A program made the translations under genes and the position numbers. DNA of 64,000 nucleotides from Martinezella multihospitum (lineage in GTDB: Bacteria; Pseudomonadota; Alphaproteobacteria; Rhizobiales; Rhizobiaceae), in contig NZ_FMAG01000007.1 of the NCBI RefSeq assembly GCF_900094585.1, positions 124,001 through 188,000 on the forward strand, in the 5' to 3' direction. This document shows positions 33,411-43,130 of the stretch, in pieces. How positions within the stretch are numbered: the first letter of the stretch is position 1; each line of letters opens with the position of its first letter. Under the pieces are notes generated by a model, which was not told where the DNA came from, did not search any database, and saw nothing but the letters and a program-made list of their open reading frames with translations.

Positions 33411-35003
33411 CTAGGGTACGAGCGCCATCAGCAAATGAAAAAGGACCCAGCCTGTCGTGTCGTCGGTGTCCTTTTTTCCGGCGGCTCCTTGTCCCAGCGG
33501 CCCGAGATCCTTGATCGGGCCGTCGCCATTGGCTTCCATATAGCTGAGCCCATGCTGCGCTTCGGGCAATCCCTTCGCCACTGCCTTGTTGAACCAGTCG
33601 GCGGCAATCGTGGAGTCCTTCGGTACGCCATAGCCGTTATAATAGAGATATCCAAGACTATATTCCGCTCGGGCGTCGCCCTGGCCGGCAGCTTTGCGAA
33701 ACAGGTCCGCGGCCTGGGCATAGTCCCTGGCCACACCGGCGCCCTGATAATAGAGATAGGCAAGGGCGTATTGACCTTGGGAATTGTTCTGGTCGGCCGC
33801 CTTGCGATACCAGCTTGCGGCGATTGATTTGTCAGCCTTTGTCCCCTGACCGTTTTCGTACATGTAGCCGAGGGCATATTGCGCGTCCGCGTGACCCTGG
33901 CCGGCGGCTTTCCGACACCAGTCAAAGGCCTTGCCATAATCCGCAGCGACGCCACGGCCGATAGCATACATGAAGGCGAGGGCGTATTCGCCTCGCGCGT
34001 CACCTTGCTCGGCGGCCTTGCGGTACCATCTCACTGCGCTGTCATCGTCGACATTCACGCCCTGGCCGTTGGCATAGAGATAGCCGATGGCATATTGCGC
34101 GTCGGGGCGTCCCTGATCTGCTGATTTACGAAACCATTGAAGCGCCTGACGGTAGTCCTGTGCCACGCCGACCCCGTTCTCAAGACTGTAGCCGACCGCA
34201 TATTGCGCCTCGGCGCGTCCTTTCTCGGCTGCCTTCATATACCAGGAATAGGCCTCGGCATCATCCTGTACGACACCCTTGCCATTGGCATAGGCGTAGC
34301 CGACCGCATACAGACCTTGCGCACTTCCCTGGTCGCCGGCTTTTTTATACCAGACGATGGCCTGTTCCTGGTCTTCTTCCGTGCCTTGGCCGTGATCGTA
34401 CATGGTGCCGATCGCGTATTGGGCATCGGCGCGGCCCTGGTCGGCCGCCTTGCGATACCAGCCGAGCGCGATGGCGCCGTCCTGGTGTACGCCGAGGCCA
34501 TTGGCATACATATAGCCGAGTGCATATTGTGCCTGTGCCTCTCCCTGAGCGGCGGATTTCTGATACCAGGTGACCGCATTTTCGTTATCGGCAGCCATGC
34601 CCCTGCCATTGGCGTAGGAATAGCCGATGGCATATTGAGCATCCGCATTGCCGTTTTGCGCCGCCCGCAAATACCAGTCGTTTGCCTGTTTCAGATCGGC
34701 ATCGACGCCGCGACCGCTGGCATACATGTAGGCCAGCGCATATTGCGCCTGGGCATTGCCTTGCTCGGCCGATTTCCGATACCAGTCGGCCGCCTGTGCG
34801 TCGTCCTGCTCTACGCCCTGACCGTTGGCGTAGCGATAGCCGAGGCCGTATTGGGCGGCCGGGTTACCCTCTTTTGCGAATTCCACCCAATATTTCAGAT
34901 CGATCGTGGTATTGGCAGGCCCCGGCGCGGGGTCTTCGGCTTGTGCAAGCCACGGCAACGAAAGAGCAAGGGCCAATCCCAGCGCGTAGCTCTTTGTCTT
35001 CAA
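33411..35003 (-). CDS. Exported Sel1-repeat protein (12 full repeats)
   Basis: The 530-residue protein has a signal peptide (about 1-22, ending AQA) and twelve consecutive 36-residue Sel1-like repeats plus a partial one, a long solenoid with no other domain. Repeats share AQYALGYMYANGxGV and WYRKAAxQG cores, and the DNA shows a matching 108-base period. It begins with TTG at 35003, nine bases after GGGGGA. With the adjacent 8-repeat gene it looks like a tandem duplication that then changed repeat number. It is probably a periplasmic binding scaffold; its partners are unknown. Confidence 0.9.
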   Translation of the reverse strand: MKTKSYALGLALALSLPWLAQAEDPAPGPANTTIDLKYWVEFAKEGNPAAQYGLGYRYANGQGVEQDDAQAADWYRKSAEQGNAQAQYALAYMYASGRGVDADLKQANDWYLRAAQNGNADAQYAIGYSYANGRGMAADNENAVTWYQKSAAQGEAQAQYALGYMYANGLGVHQDGAIALGWYRKAADQGRADAQYAIGTMYDHGQGTEEDQEQAIVWYKKAGDQGSAQGLYAVGYAYANGKGVVQDDAEAYSWYMKAAEKGRAEAQYAVGYSLENGVGVAQDYRQALQWFRKSADQGRPDAQYAIGYLYANGQGVNVDDDSAVRWYRKAAEQGDARGEYALAFMYAIGRGVAADYGKAFDWCRKAAGQGHADAQYALGYMYENGQGTKADKSIAASWYRKAADQNNSQGQYALAYLYYQGAGVARDYAQAADLFRKAAGQGDARAEYSLGYLYYNGYGVPKDSTIAADWFNKAVAKGLPEAQHGLSYMEANGDGPIKDLGPLGQGAAGKKDTDDTTGWVLFHLLMALVP

Positions 35004-35125
35004 GGCTTGTGTCCCCCAACTTGCGTCTCAAAAGGCAATCGACCTGAACAATATGGCGATGTCTTGGTCAAGGATCATAGAACATCGAAATGGCAGCCGT
35101 TTTACTGCCAAACGGAATGAAATGC

Positions 35126-35716
35126 TTATCCCGGAAGGACGTCGTAGAGACGGAAGATCCATGTGATCTGATAGATCAGACCTATGATTACAAACGCGGC
35201 CTGGAAGCGCCTATTGGCGGTGATCGCGGCGACGATGCAGAGAATGATGTAGACGATATTGCGTGTCGGATATTCCCAGCCGAGCGACTGGAAATAGGCT
35301 TCACCCTTCAGCAATGTGTCGATGAGATCGACGGCATAGGTCACGGCAAGCAGGCCGAAGAACCAGCGCCTGCGGGAGATGAAATACTCCTCGAAGCCGC
35401 CGTAATCCTCGACCGAGGGCGGATTGAGCAATACGCAAAGGAAATAGAAGAGGCAGCAGAAGCAGATGAGAAAGAGGTAGACGCCGAAATTGATCTGCGC
35501 GACAGATTGCAGCCGATACTCCCACCACCAGAAATGGATGATGAACAGGAACATCGACAGGACCCAGCCGATATGGACGAGGTAGATCTTGTTTTTGCCG
35601 GGCGCCTGCACGAAGCCGGCAAGCCGGGTCAGAAGCTGGGCGAGCGAAAGGCCGATCACCATGCTCATGACCGTCCTGATGTAGACGTAGACTTCCGGTG
35701 CGTGTGCGGACCCCAT
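35126..35716 (-). CDS. Multi-pass membrane protein of unknown function
   Basis: A 196-residue protein with about six hydrophobic segments (VMSMVIGLSLAQLLT; LVHIGWVLSMFLFIIHFWWW; FGVYLFLICFCCLFYFLCVL; WFFGLLAVTYAVDLI; NIVYIILCIVAAITA; FVIIGLIYQITWIF). It is rich in Trp and Phe. I see no family motif. The ATG at 35716 with GAGGAG about ten bases upstream clears the preceding gene; an ATG at 35764 would overlap it. It begins five bases after the thioesterase stop, so the two are probably one transcript. Confidence 0.75.
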   Translation of the reverse strand: MGSAHAPEVYVYIRTVMSMVIGLSLAQLLTRLAGFVQAPGKNKIYLVHIGWVLSMFLFIIHFWWWEYRLQSVAQINFGVYLFLICFCCLFYFLCVLLNPPSVEDYGGFEEYFISRRRWFFGLLAVTYAVDLIDTLLKGEAYFQSLGWEYPTRNIVYIILCIVAAITANRRFQAAFVIIGLIYQITWIFRLYDVLPG

Positions 35717-35720
35717 TGCG

Positions 35721-36110
35721 TCAGCTCTCCTCTGGTACAGCCTTCGGCAAGCCGTTTTCATCAAGCGCGACCATGATGAAGGTCGCCGCCGTAACCTTCT
35801 CCAGGCTATTGTAGCGTGCGCGGTGCGCCCAGGCTTCGACGCTTAGGGTGATCGAGGTGCGGCCGACGCGTTCGATATCGGTGAAGACGCTCAGCGTATC
35901 ACCGATCTTGACCGGCAGTTCGAAGGCCATCTCCTTGACCGCTGCCGTGACCACGCGACCGCGCGCCCGTTCGGCGGCACGGATGCCGCTTGCCAAGTCC
36001 ATCTGCGCCATGACCCAGCCGCCGAAAATATCGCCGGCAGGATTGGCGTCGGCGGGCATGGCAAGCGTGCGCAATGTCAGCTCGCCTCTCGGTTTGACGC
36101 TGTCATTCAT
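35721..36110 (-). CDS. Acyl-CoA thioesterase (YciA-like hot-dog)
   Basis: A single hot-dog domain of 129 residues. It has the YciA/BACH motif NPAGDIFGGWVMAQMDLASGIRA, where the Asp-Gly turn and following helix form the acyl-CoA site, then VVTAAVKEMAFELPVKIGD. It should hydrolyse acyl-CoA thioesters in the cytoplasm; chain-length preference is unknown. AGGAG seven bases before the ATG supports the start. It is upstream of, and nearly touches, the membrane-protein gene. Confidence 0.9.
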   Translation of the reverse strand: MNDSVKPRGELTLRTLAMPADANPAGDIFGGWVMAQMDLASGIRAAERARGRVVTAAVKEMAFELPVKIGDTLSVFTDIERVGRTSITLSVEAWAHRARYNSLEKVTAATFIMVALDENGLPKAVPEES

Positions 36111-36352
36111 TTATCTGCTCCTGTTCACGGTCGATTCCGACAATCAGCCTATGCAATCCTGCCGCGATGGAAAAGCCATACTGGCATTTCAATGGAGGAC
36201 TCCTGTGGGTCGCGTGCGTTGCTTCGGGCCATTCCATCGTCACATGGCGCCAGTGTGAAACAGCGAGATCCCCTGCGGTAAGCTTTCGTTCACCCTTCCC
36301 ATTTAGGATTTGTAATCGTTACCGACCGTGGCTGGGGCAGCGGATCAGGAGT

Positions 36353-37546
36353 ATGGCCATTTTACCCATTCTACGGCGGGTCGCGCTGCCATTGCTATTG
36401 TCGTCGGCGCTGGTCGCCTGCACGGCAGATAGTCTCGTGCCGCCTTCTGGCATCGATAATTCCTCCCGTGTCGGCTCCATCAAGCCGCATCGCAGCGTGC
36501 CGCAGCGGCAATTTGCCTATCAAGGGGTACAGGATCCGGTCGTTTCCGCATCGAGCAATTACAAAGGCGGCGGTCCTGTTCGTTCCAGCGGAACCGGCGA
36601 GGCCGTCACCACGACGGATGTCGAGGCCGGTCTTGCCGAGCAGTCGGATATTCCTTCCCAGGGCGTCAACATGGATGCCGAGCTTGGCGTCGGGCCGAGC
36701 GAAGAGGCCCAATCCGCCTCGGTGGTCGGATTGGCGCAAGAAGAGCAGCAGAACATCGCCGAAGGTCAGTCCGACCAGCCCGTCGTAGACGGCATCGGCA
36801 CGGATGCGCCGGTGCAGACCAACCGCTCGACCCTCCAGCAACCGGTCGCCCAGTCGGAAATCAGACAGTCACGGATACCGAGGCAGCTGCCGGGGACGCA
36901 GGTCGCGATGCTGCCGCGCGTCGAAAATCCCATACCGCGCCTCGATCGGCAATTCGAAGCGCCGCAATCGACGCCGGGCATGATGCCGCCTTCGGAAATT
37001 GCCTGCCGGCAGGAGCTGCGGCGCATGGGCGTCGTCTACACCGACAAGCCGGCTATCTCGAACGGCCCTTCCTGCCAGGTTCCTTATCCGATCTCGCTCA
37101 GCGGCCTTTCTGGCAATATCGCGGTCCGGCCGGCGGTGACCTTGAATTGCCAAGTGACGCTCGCCTTCGCCAAATGGGTGAAGAACGAACTCGCCCCAGC
37201 CGCACGCACGCGCTACTGGACCGGCATCGGCACAATCGTACCGCTCGGCGGCTATTCCTGCCGGCGGATGAACAATAGCCGGCAACGCTATAATCCGATG
37301 TCGGAACATGCGCATGGCAACGCGATCGATGTCGGCACCTTCATCCTGAAGAACGGCCATGTGATCGACGTGCGGAGGAAGGGCTTGTTCTCCTTCCGGG
37401 AAGGGCGGCTGCTCAAGGCGGTACGCAGCGACAGCTGCCGCTATTTCGACACCGTACTTGGCCCTGGTAGCAATCCGGAGCACTGGAACCACTTCCATTT
37501 CGACCTCAGGGACCGAAAGGGAGGCCGGCGTTATTGCAGCCTTTGA
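36353..37546 (+). CDS. Extensin-like C-terminal domain lipoprotein
   Basis: A protein of about 397 residues. The N-terminus is a lipoprotein signal (LPLLLSSALVAC, with Cys23 as the likely lipid site). A Gln/Ser-rich, low-complexity linker runs to about 210. The extensin-like C-terminal domain follows, with CRQELRRMGV, SEHAHGNAIDVGTF and EHWNHFHFDLR. The HxxGxAxD and HxH signatures resemble zinc-dependent D,D-peptidases of the VanY/MepA type, so cell-wall hydrolysis is plausible. The start is not certain: AGGAG is only one base before the ATG at 36353, but the signal peptide begins there. Confidence 0.85.
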   Translation: MAILPILRRVALPLLLSSALVACTADSLVPPSGIDNSSRVGSIKPHRSVPQRQFAYQGVQDPVVSASSNYKGGGPVRSSGTGEAVTTTDVEAGLAEQSDIPSQGVNMDAELGVGPSEEAQSASVVGLAQEEQQNIAEGQSDQPVVDGIGTDAPVQTNRSTLQQPVAQSEIRQSRIPRQLPGTQVAMLPRVENPIPRLDRQFEAPQSTPGMMPPSEIACRQELRRMGVVYTDKPAISNGPSCQVPYPISLSGLSGNIAVRPAVTLNCQVTLAFAKWVKNELAPAARTRYWTGIGTIVPLGGYSCRRMNNSRQRYNPMSEHAHGNAIDVGTFILKNGHVIDVRRKGLFSFREGRLLKAVRSDSCRYFDTVLGPGSNPEHWNHFHFDLRDRKGGRRYCSL

Positions 37547-37652
37547 TTGGCCCTTTGCCGGGACAGCACCCACCCTTGCCAAACGGAGAAGCTGATTTAC
37601 CTATCGGTGGAATCGCGCTCTATAGCGCAAGCCGAGGGTAAAAGAGGGGTTC

Positions 37653-37907
37653 ATGGAAGACGTACCGAGACGAAAGAGAAGCCTGGGAAGGGCGCTCGTT
37701 GCTGCACTGATTGCCATCATTATCGTCATCGGCGGCCGCTGGTATGCTTATGTGGCCTATGCCGACGATCCGTTCGATGAAGTCGGCATCGGTCTCAACT
37801 CCATGATGCCCGGACCCATTCGCGACAAGGGCTGCGAAATGCTGAAGGCACGCTTCGAGCACAAGACGCTGCCGCCGGCCGGCTGTGGCGTCAACGGCAA
37901 CTGGTAG
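37653..37907 (+). CDS. Small single-pass membrane protein, unknown function
   Basis: This 84-residue product has a basic N-terminus (RRKRSLGRALV), one strong membrane helix (about 14-35) and a short exported tail with two cysteines (GCEML and AGCGVNGNW). I do not recognise it. GAGGGG lies six bases before the ATG, and the codon usage matches its neighbours, so it is probably a real gene. The topology, cytoplasmic Arg cluster and outside Cys pair, suggests a small envelope factor. It is 106 bases after the extensin-like gene and may share its transcript. Confidence 0.7.
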   Translation: MEDVPRRKRSLGRALVAALIAIIIVIGGRWYAYVAYADDPFDEVGIGLNSMMPGPIRDKGCEMLKARFEHKTLPPAGCGVNGNW

Positions 37908-37933
37908 CGGTCGTTTTCCAGATTATAAGCTGG

Positions 37934-37964
37934 CGAAAAGAAAAAAGCCGGCGGGTGCCGGCTT
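37934..37964 (-). terminator. Strong minus-strand terminator without a known gene
   Basis: Read on the minus strand, AAGCCGGC pairs with GCCGGCTT around ACCC, followed by TTTTCTTTTC. No protein gene ends here on that strand. On the plus strand the hairpin is followed by GAGCGG, so it does not suit the preceding gene. Confidence 0.75.
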
Positions 37965-38294
37965 GAGCGGTGCATGGCAACGACGGGGGATCCTTGCCAG
38001 CTCCAGAAAAGAACTTCATGTTGCAATGATGATGCACGCAATATGAATGCGAGGGCAATAAATCGGCCAATACAGCAGGCGCTGACGGTGTCGCCAAGAG
38101 GCGTTGGGCGGAGTTGCGACAAACGTTGCTCACCTAAGGAGCTATATGCCCGACGAAGGTCACGATTTGATGACAGCTTATTCCGCTTAGACGAACGCTG
38201 TGTTTCACTACCGTGGGGTGGTAAAAGCCCAAGACCGGCTATATAGCGGGCAAACGCCGCGAAATTCATCACAAAAGCCGGACTTTGCCTGACT
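37965..38294 (-). ncRNA. Candidate small RNA ending at the 37.95 kb terminator
   Basis: This gap has no convincing protein gene on either strand, yet ends in a good intrinsic terminator for minus-strand transcription. A short transcript starting somewhere between about 38050 and 38290 and ending near 37935 would explain it. The minus strand just before the hairpin has a C-rich, unpaired GGATCCCCCGTCG stretch of the kind seen in target-binding loops of rhizobial small RNAs. No promoter can be identified with confidence, so the 5' end given is only the limit of the gap. Confidence 0.35.
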
Positions 38295-39217
<923 letters not shown>

Positions 39218-39221
<4 letters not shown>

Positions 39222-39979
39222 ACTTCGAAGCGGTCAAATCCATCTACGCTTTCGAAATGGCCCGCACGCGCCGCACCCTGCTGCAGAGCGTCGTTTCGCC
39301 GGTCATCTCAACATCGCTTTATTTCATCGTTTTCGGTGCGGCGATCGGATCGCGCATCAACCTGGTCGAGGGCGTTTCCTACGGCGCGTTCATCACGCCC
39401 GGCCTGATCATGCTGACCTTGCTTGGCCAGTGCATCAGCAACGGCTCCTTCGGCATTTATTTCCCGAAATTCACGGGCACGATCTACGAGGTGCTGTCGG
39501 CGCCTGTCGCCATGACCGAGATCGTTCTCGGCTATGTGGGGGCGGCGGCGACCAAGGGAATGCTGATCGGCCTGATCATCCTGGCGACGGCGAGCTTCTT
39601 CGTCGAGATCAGGATCGAGCATCCGTTCATGATGATCCTGTTCTTCGTGCTGACGGCGGTCACCTTCAGCCTGTTCGGCTTCATGATCGGCATCTGGGCC
39701 GGAAATTTCGAGCAGCTGAACCTGATACCGATGCTGGTCGTGCCGCCGCTGACCTTCCTTGGCGGCAGCTTCTATTCGATCAACATGCTGCCGCCTTTCT
39801 GGCAGGCGGTCAGCCATCTCAACCCGGTTCTCTATCTGGTCAGCGGCTTCCGCTGGAGCTTCTATGGCATCGCCGACGTCAATCCGGTGCTGAGCCTTGC
39901 CATGATCACGCTTTTCCTCGTCATCTGTTTGGCCGTCCTCGGATGGATTTTCAGGACGGGATATCGCTTGAGGAACTGA
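39218..39979 (+). CDS. ABC-2 type permease (YadH-like)
   Basis: The 253-residue inner-membrane partner of the preceding ATPase has about six helices and the ABC-2 signature region VPPLTFLGGSFYSINMLPPFWQAV, followed by LNPVLYLVSGFRWSFYGI. The start lies in the ATGA overlap with the ATPase gene, so the subunits are translationally coupled. One permease and one ATPase would assemble as a dimer of each. Substrate unknown. Confidence 0.92.
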
Positions 39980-40045
39980 TGAGGGTCACTGCAAGTTTGC
40001 GCTGCGAACGGACATTTCGCGCTGTTCGCCGAACCGAGACATCAA

Positions 40046-40438
40046 TCAAGCAGCGGATGAAACTCCCGTGCGTGTCTTCGGCAGATGATCGTCGCGAGCA
40101 ACCAGGTTGCGTCGCGTCAGCCATCCATGCCCCCAGTCCCTGAGACCCAGCAATATGGGCGCGAGCGTCCGGCCTTCCTCGGTGATCGAATATTCCACCT
40201 TCGGCGGGATGACGGCGAATACCTTGCGCTCGACAAGACCATCCTCTTCGAGCTCCCGAAGTTGCTTGATCAGAAGGCGCTGCGAACAATCTCCGAGCTC
40301 TCTTTTGAGGGCATTGAATCGAAGAGTGCCGTCGAGCAGGTGATAAAGGATCATGCCTTTCCATTTGCCGCTGATGAGATTGAGTGCCGCATACATGGTG
40401 CAACCGGGCACTTCGTCATAGTTCCTGTCCTTGTTCAT
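40046..40438 (-). CDS. HxlR-family transcriptional regulator
   Basis: A 130-residue winged-helix protein with the HxlR core ISGKWKGMILYHLLDGTLRFNALKREL, then LRELEEDGLVERKVF and EYSITEEGRTLAPIL. The N-terminal Cys (GCTMYAAL) is where many HxlR proteins sense reactive aldehydes or quinones. It is divergent from a zinc-type or quinone-type oxidoreductase gene; control of that gene is the usual arrangement. An inverted repeat in the gap could be its operator. Confidence 0.88.
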   Translation of the reverse strand: MNKDRNYDEVPGCTMYAALNLISGKWKGMILYHLLDGTLRFNALKRELGDCSQRLLIKQLRELEEDGLVERKVFAVIPPKVEYSITEEGRTLAPILLGLRDWGHGWLTRRNLVARDDHLPKTRTGVSSAA

Positions 40439-40451
40439 CTTCGGCCTCGCG

Positions 40452-40490
40452 ACGGTATACTTTTGAGCACTATATGCTTTTGACTACCGT
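40452..40490. promoter_or_regulatory. Possible HxlR operator in divergent gap
   Basis: ACGGTA (40452-40457) is mirrored by TACCGT (40485-40490). Between them are two direct copies of a TATRCTTTTGA element about 16 bases apart. It sits just upstream of the HxlR start and about 90 bases from the oxidoreductase start. Confidence 0.4.
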
Positions 40491-40579
40491 ATTTTCATTC
40501 TGGCCGCTACTCGCCAAATGCCTGTGACCTGTTGCGCCACCTACGAGCGCGCGACGGAAACATGCAAGGAGAATGAAGC

Positions 40580-41569
40580 ATGACCAGAGTTGTACGTTTT
40601 CACGAATATGGTGAGCCTGATGTGCTGCAGATCGACGACATCGAGGTTGCGCCGCCAGCCGCCGATGAGGTGCAGATCGCGGTAAGGGCCATTGGTCTCA
40701 ACCGCGCGGAAGTCATGTTCCGTCGCCACGCCTATCTTCAAGAAGCCGAATTTCCTTCAAGGCTTGGTTATGAGGCCGCCGGTACCATCAAGGCCCTCGG
40801 CAGCGGCGTGAACGGATTTGGCGAGGGTGATGCGGTCAGCGTCATTCCGACGCTGGATATGGCCCGTTGGGGCACCTATGGCGAAGTCATCAATGTGCCC
40901 GCCCGTCACGTCGTCAAGCATCCGGCGAAACTCTCGTTCGAGCAGGCTGCAGCATCGTGGATGCAGTATATTACGGCCTGGGGCGCGTTGATCGAACAGG
41001 CGAAGCTTTCAAGCAATGATTTCGTGATTGTTTCCGCCGCGTCGAGCAGCGTCGGCATTGCCGCGTTTCAGATCGCGCGCAGCGTCGGGGCGACGGTGAT
41101 TGCCACGACCCGCACCAGCGCCAAGGTCGAAGCTCTACGCAAAGCCGGCGCGCATCATGTGATTGCAACGGCGGAAGAAGACCTGACCGCGCGGGTGAGG
41201 GATATCACCGACGGCAAGGGCGCACGCGTCGTGTTCGACCCCATTGGCGGGCCAGCCATCGCCCAGCTTGCAGAGTGCATGGCGGTCGGCGGCATTCTGC
41301 TGGAATATGGCGCGCTCAGCGCGGAGGAAGGACCTTTCCCGCAATTTGCGGTCTTAGGGAAAAGCCTCACCCTGAAGGGTTATCTCTATACGGAAATCGT
41401 ATCCGACGATGCCATTCTCGACCGTGCAAAGACCTTTATCAATGAAGGCCTCGAGTCCGGAGTGCTCGATCCCTTCATTTCGCGCACCTTCGCTTTTGAG
41501 CAAATTCAAGATGCAACACGCTTCCTTGAAAGCAATGAGCAGATCGGAAAGATCGTCGTTACCGTGTAA
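40580..41569 (+). CDS. Quinone-oxidoreductase-like medium-chain dehydrogenase
   Basis: The 329-residue protein has a GroES-like N-terminal domain (EYGEPDVLQIDDIEV, LGYEAAGTIKALGSGV) and a Rossmann domain with FVIVSAASSSVGIAAFQIA and GAHHVIATAEEDL. It lacks the structural four-Cys zinc loop, so it is of the zeta-crystallin/quinone-reductase type that uses NADPH. AAGGAG lies upstream. Divergence from an HxlR regulator suggests induction by electrophiles or oxidants. Substrate unknown. Confidence 0.9.
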   Translation: MTRVVRFHEYGEPDVLQIDDIEVAPPAADEVQIAVRAIGLNRAEVMFRRHAYLQEAEFPSRLGYEAAGTIKALGSGVNGFGEGDAVSVIPTLDMARWGTYGEVINVPARHVVKHPAKLSFEQAAASWMQYITAWGALIEQAKLSSNDFVIVSAASSSVGIAAFQIARSVGATVIATTRTSAKVEALRKAGAHHVIATAEEDLTARVRDITDGKGARVVFDPIGGPAIAQLAECMAVGGILLEYGALSAEEGPFPQFAVLGKSLTLKGYLYTEIVSDDAILDRAKTFINEGLESGVLDPFISRTFAFEQIQDATRFLESNEQIGKIVVTV

Positions 41570-41798
41570 ACAGTGCATGGCTCCCGCCGATCCCTGCTCG
41601 GCGAGGGCCTTTCGGCCTGATTGCAATAAGCCCGAATCTGCTCGAAGGCATTGGCTGGACAGAAGCGAAAATTTAGGCTCTTGCGGCATTCGCTGCGGCA
41701 TGGAACTCATGGATTTGAAGTTATGACGGTAAGGTCGAAGGCTATGTTTCGCCGTGCCGCTCGCTCATATCAGTCTGAAATCCTGCCGAAGGTATATC

Positions 41799-43130
41799 AT
41801 GCCGCAATCCCATCCCAGCCAGCCGCTATCCCAAGCACTTTCCCGGCTCGATCAACTGACCAACTGGGAGCGCAAGCCGCGCGGGGAGATGCGGGTCGGG
41901 CTTGAGCCCATGCTCGATCTCATGCAGCGTTTGGGTAATCCGCATCGAAGCTTTCGCGCCATCCATGTCGCCGGCACCAAGGGCAAGGGATCGGTTTCTG
42001 CGCTCCTCGAGGCCGGATTGCTGCGGGCCGGCTGGCGGGTCGGTCGCTATGCATCACCGCATGTCGACCGGGTGAACGAGCGTGTCAGTGTTCTCGGCCA
42101 GGAAGTCGAAGATGATGTACTGGCGTCAGCGATCATGCAGGTTCTGGACGGCTACGAAGGCGCCAAGCAGGCAGCCACGGCCGGCGAAGATGCCACCTGG
42201 TTCGATGTGGTTACGGCCGCTGCATTCGTCGTGTTCAAAGAGGTCGGCTTGAACTGGGCCATTGTCGAGGTCGGCCTTGGCGGCAGGCTGGATTCCACCA
42301 ATGTCGTCTTCGGTGAAGTGGCCATCGTCACCAATATCGGGCTGGAGCACACGGAAATTCTTGGGGTCACGCGCGAGGCGATCGCCGGCGAGAAGGTCGG
42401 CATATTGAAGCCCGGCGCCACGCTTGCCACCACGCTTGCCATTGACGATGCTGCGGGAAAGGTCTTGCAGCAGCGTGCCGATGAGCTTGGCTGCAAGGTC
42501 CTGCGAACCGATCTTCCCGAAGATGCGACGATTGCTGAGACGAATATCTCGCTGGTCGGCCTTGTGTTCGATCATCTGGGACGACAAGGCGAGAGCGTGC
42601 AGGCGGCAAGCAAAAAGGGCCAGCCGATCGGCGCGTGGCTGCTCGAACCGGCCGTTATCGACAAGGCGCGGCTGCCGGGGCGGATGGAGCGCTTCGACCT
42701 TGCCCTATCACTCACACTGCGAAGCGGGCGACAGAGCTTGCCCGTCATCATGGATGGCGCGCATGTGCCGTTCAATATCGAGGCTGTGCTTCGCGATATC
42801 ACGCGCTCGTCCAGTGTCAGCGGCAATTGCGTCGCCGTCGTCGCGCTTGCATCCGACAAGGATGCACCCGGCTTCTTGAACGTGCTCTCGCGATACGTGG
42901 CCCATGCAGTTTTTACGGAAGCGTCCGGATCGGGTCGCGCCCATGCGGCAACGGAGCTTGAGGCATTGGCGATCTCGATGGGTATGGCTTGTGAATCCGA
43001 GCCTGACCCGAACAAGGCGCTGGATCGAGCTGTCACCAAGGCTTCCGAATGCGGCGGGTGGATCCTTGTGACGGGCTCGCTCTACCTTGTTGGCGCCCTG
43101 CGCAGCATTGTCCAGGGGAGTGTAGGGTGA
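41799..43130 (+). CDS. folC: Folylpolyglutamate synthase / dihydrofolate synthase
   Basis: A Mur-ligase-fold ATP enzyme of 443 residues that adds glutamate to dihydropteroate and to folates. The FolC motifs are VAGTKGKGSVSALLEAGL (P-loop), RYASPHVDRVNERV, EVGLGGRLDSTNV and GLEHTEILG, with a C-terminal domain ending LVTGSLYLVGALR. The start at 41799 gives PQSHPSQPLSQALSRLDQLTNWE; an ATG at 41754 is less likely. The stop overlaps the following GNAT gene in GTGA. In many rhizobia folC lies near trp and acc genes, which are not seen here; a second copy elsewhere is possible. Confidence 0.92.
   Translation: MPQSHPSQPLSQALSRLDQLTNWERKPRGEMRVGLEPMLDLMQRLGNPHRSFRAIHVAGTKGKGSVSALLEAGLLRAGWRVGRYASPHVDRVNERVSVLGQEVEDDVLASAIMQVLDGYEGAKQAATAGEDATWFDVVTAAAFVVFKEVGLNWAIVEVGLGGRLDSTNVVFGEVAIVTNIGLEHTEILGVTREAIAGEKVGILKPGATLATTLAIDDAAGKVLQQRADELGCKVLRTDLPEDATIAETNISLVGLVFDHLGRQGESVQAASKKGQPIGAWLLEPAVIDKARLPGRMERFDLALSLTLRSGRQSLPVIMDGAHVPFNIEAVLRDITRSSSVSGNCVAVVALASDKDAPGFLNVLSRYVAHAVFTEASGSGRAHAATELEALAISMGMACESEPDPNKALDRAVTKASECGGWILVTGSLYLVGALRSIVQGSVG

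Noticed and set aside
33411..35003. Regular ~108-base periodicity resembling a tandem array or CRISPR
   Set aside because: The units are diverged, contiguous and in one frame, giving 36-residue Sel1 repeats. There are no unique spacers.
32354..35120. Long plus-strand open frames with repetitive translations
   Set aside because: They mirror the Sel1-repeat genes; the repetition comes from the 108-base coding period.
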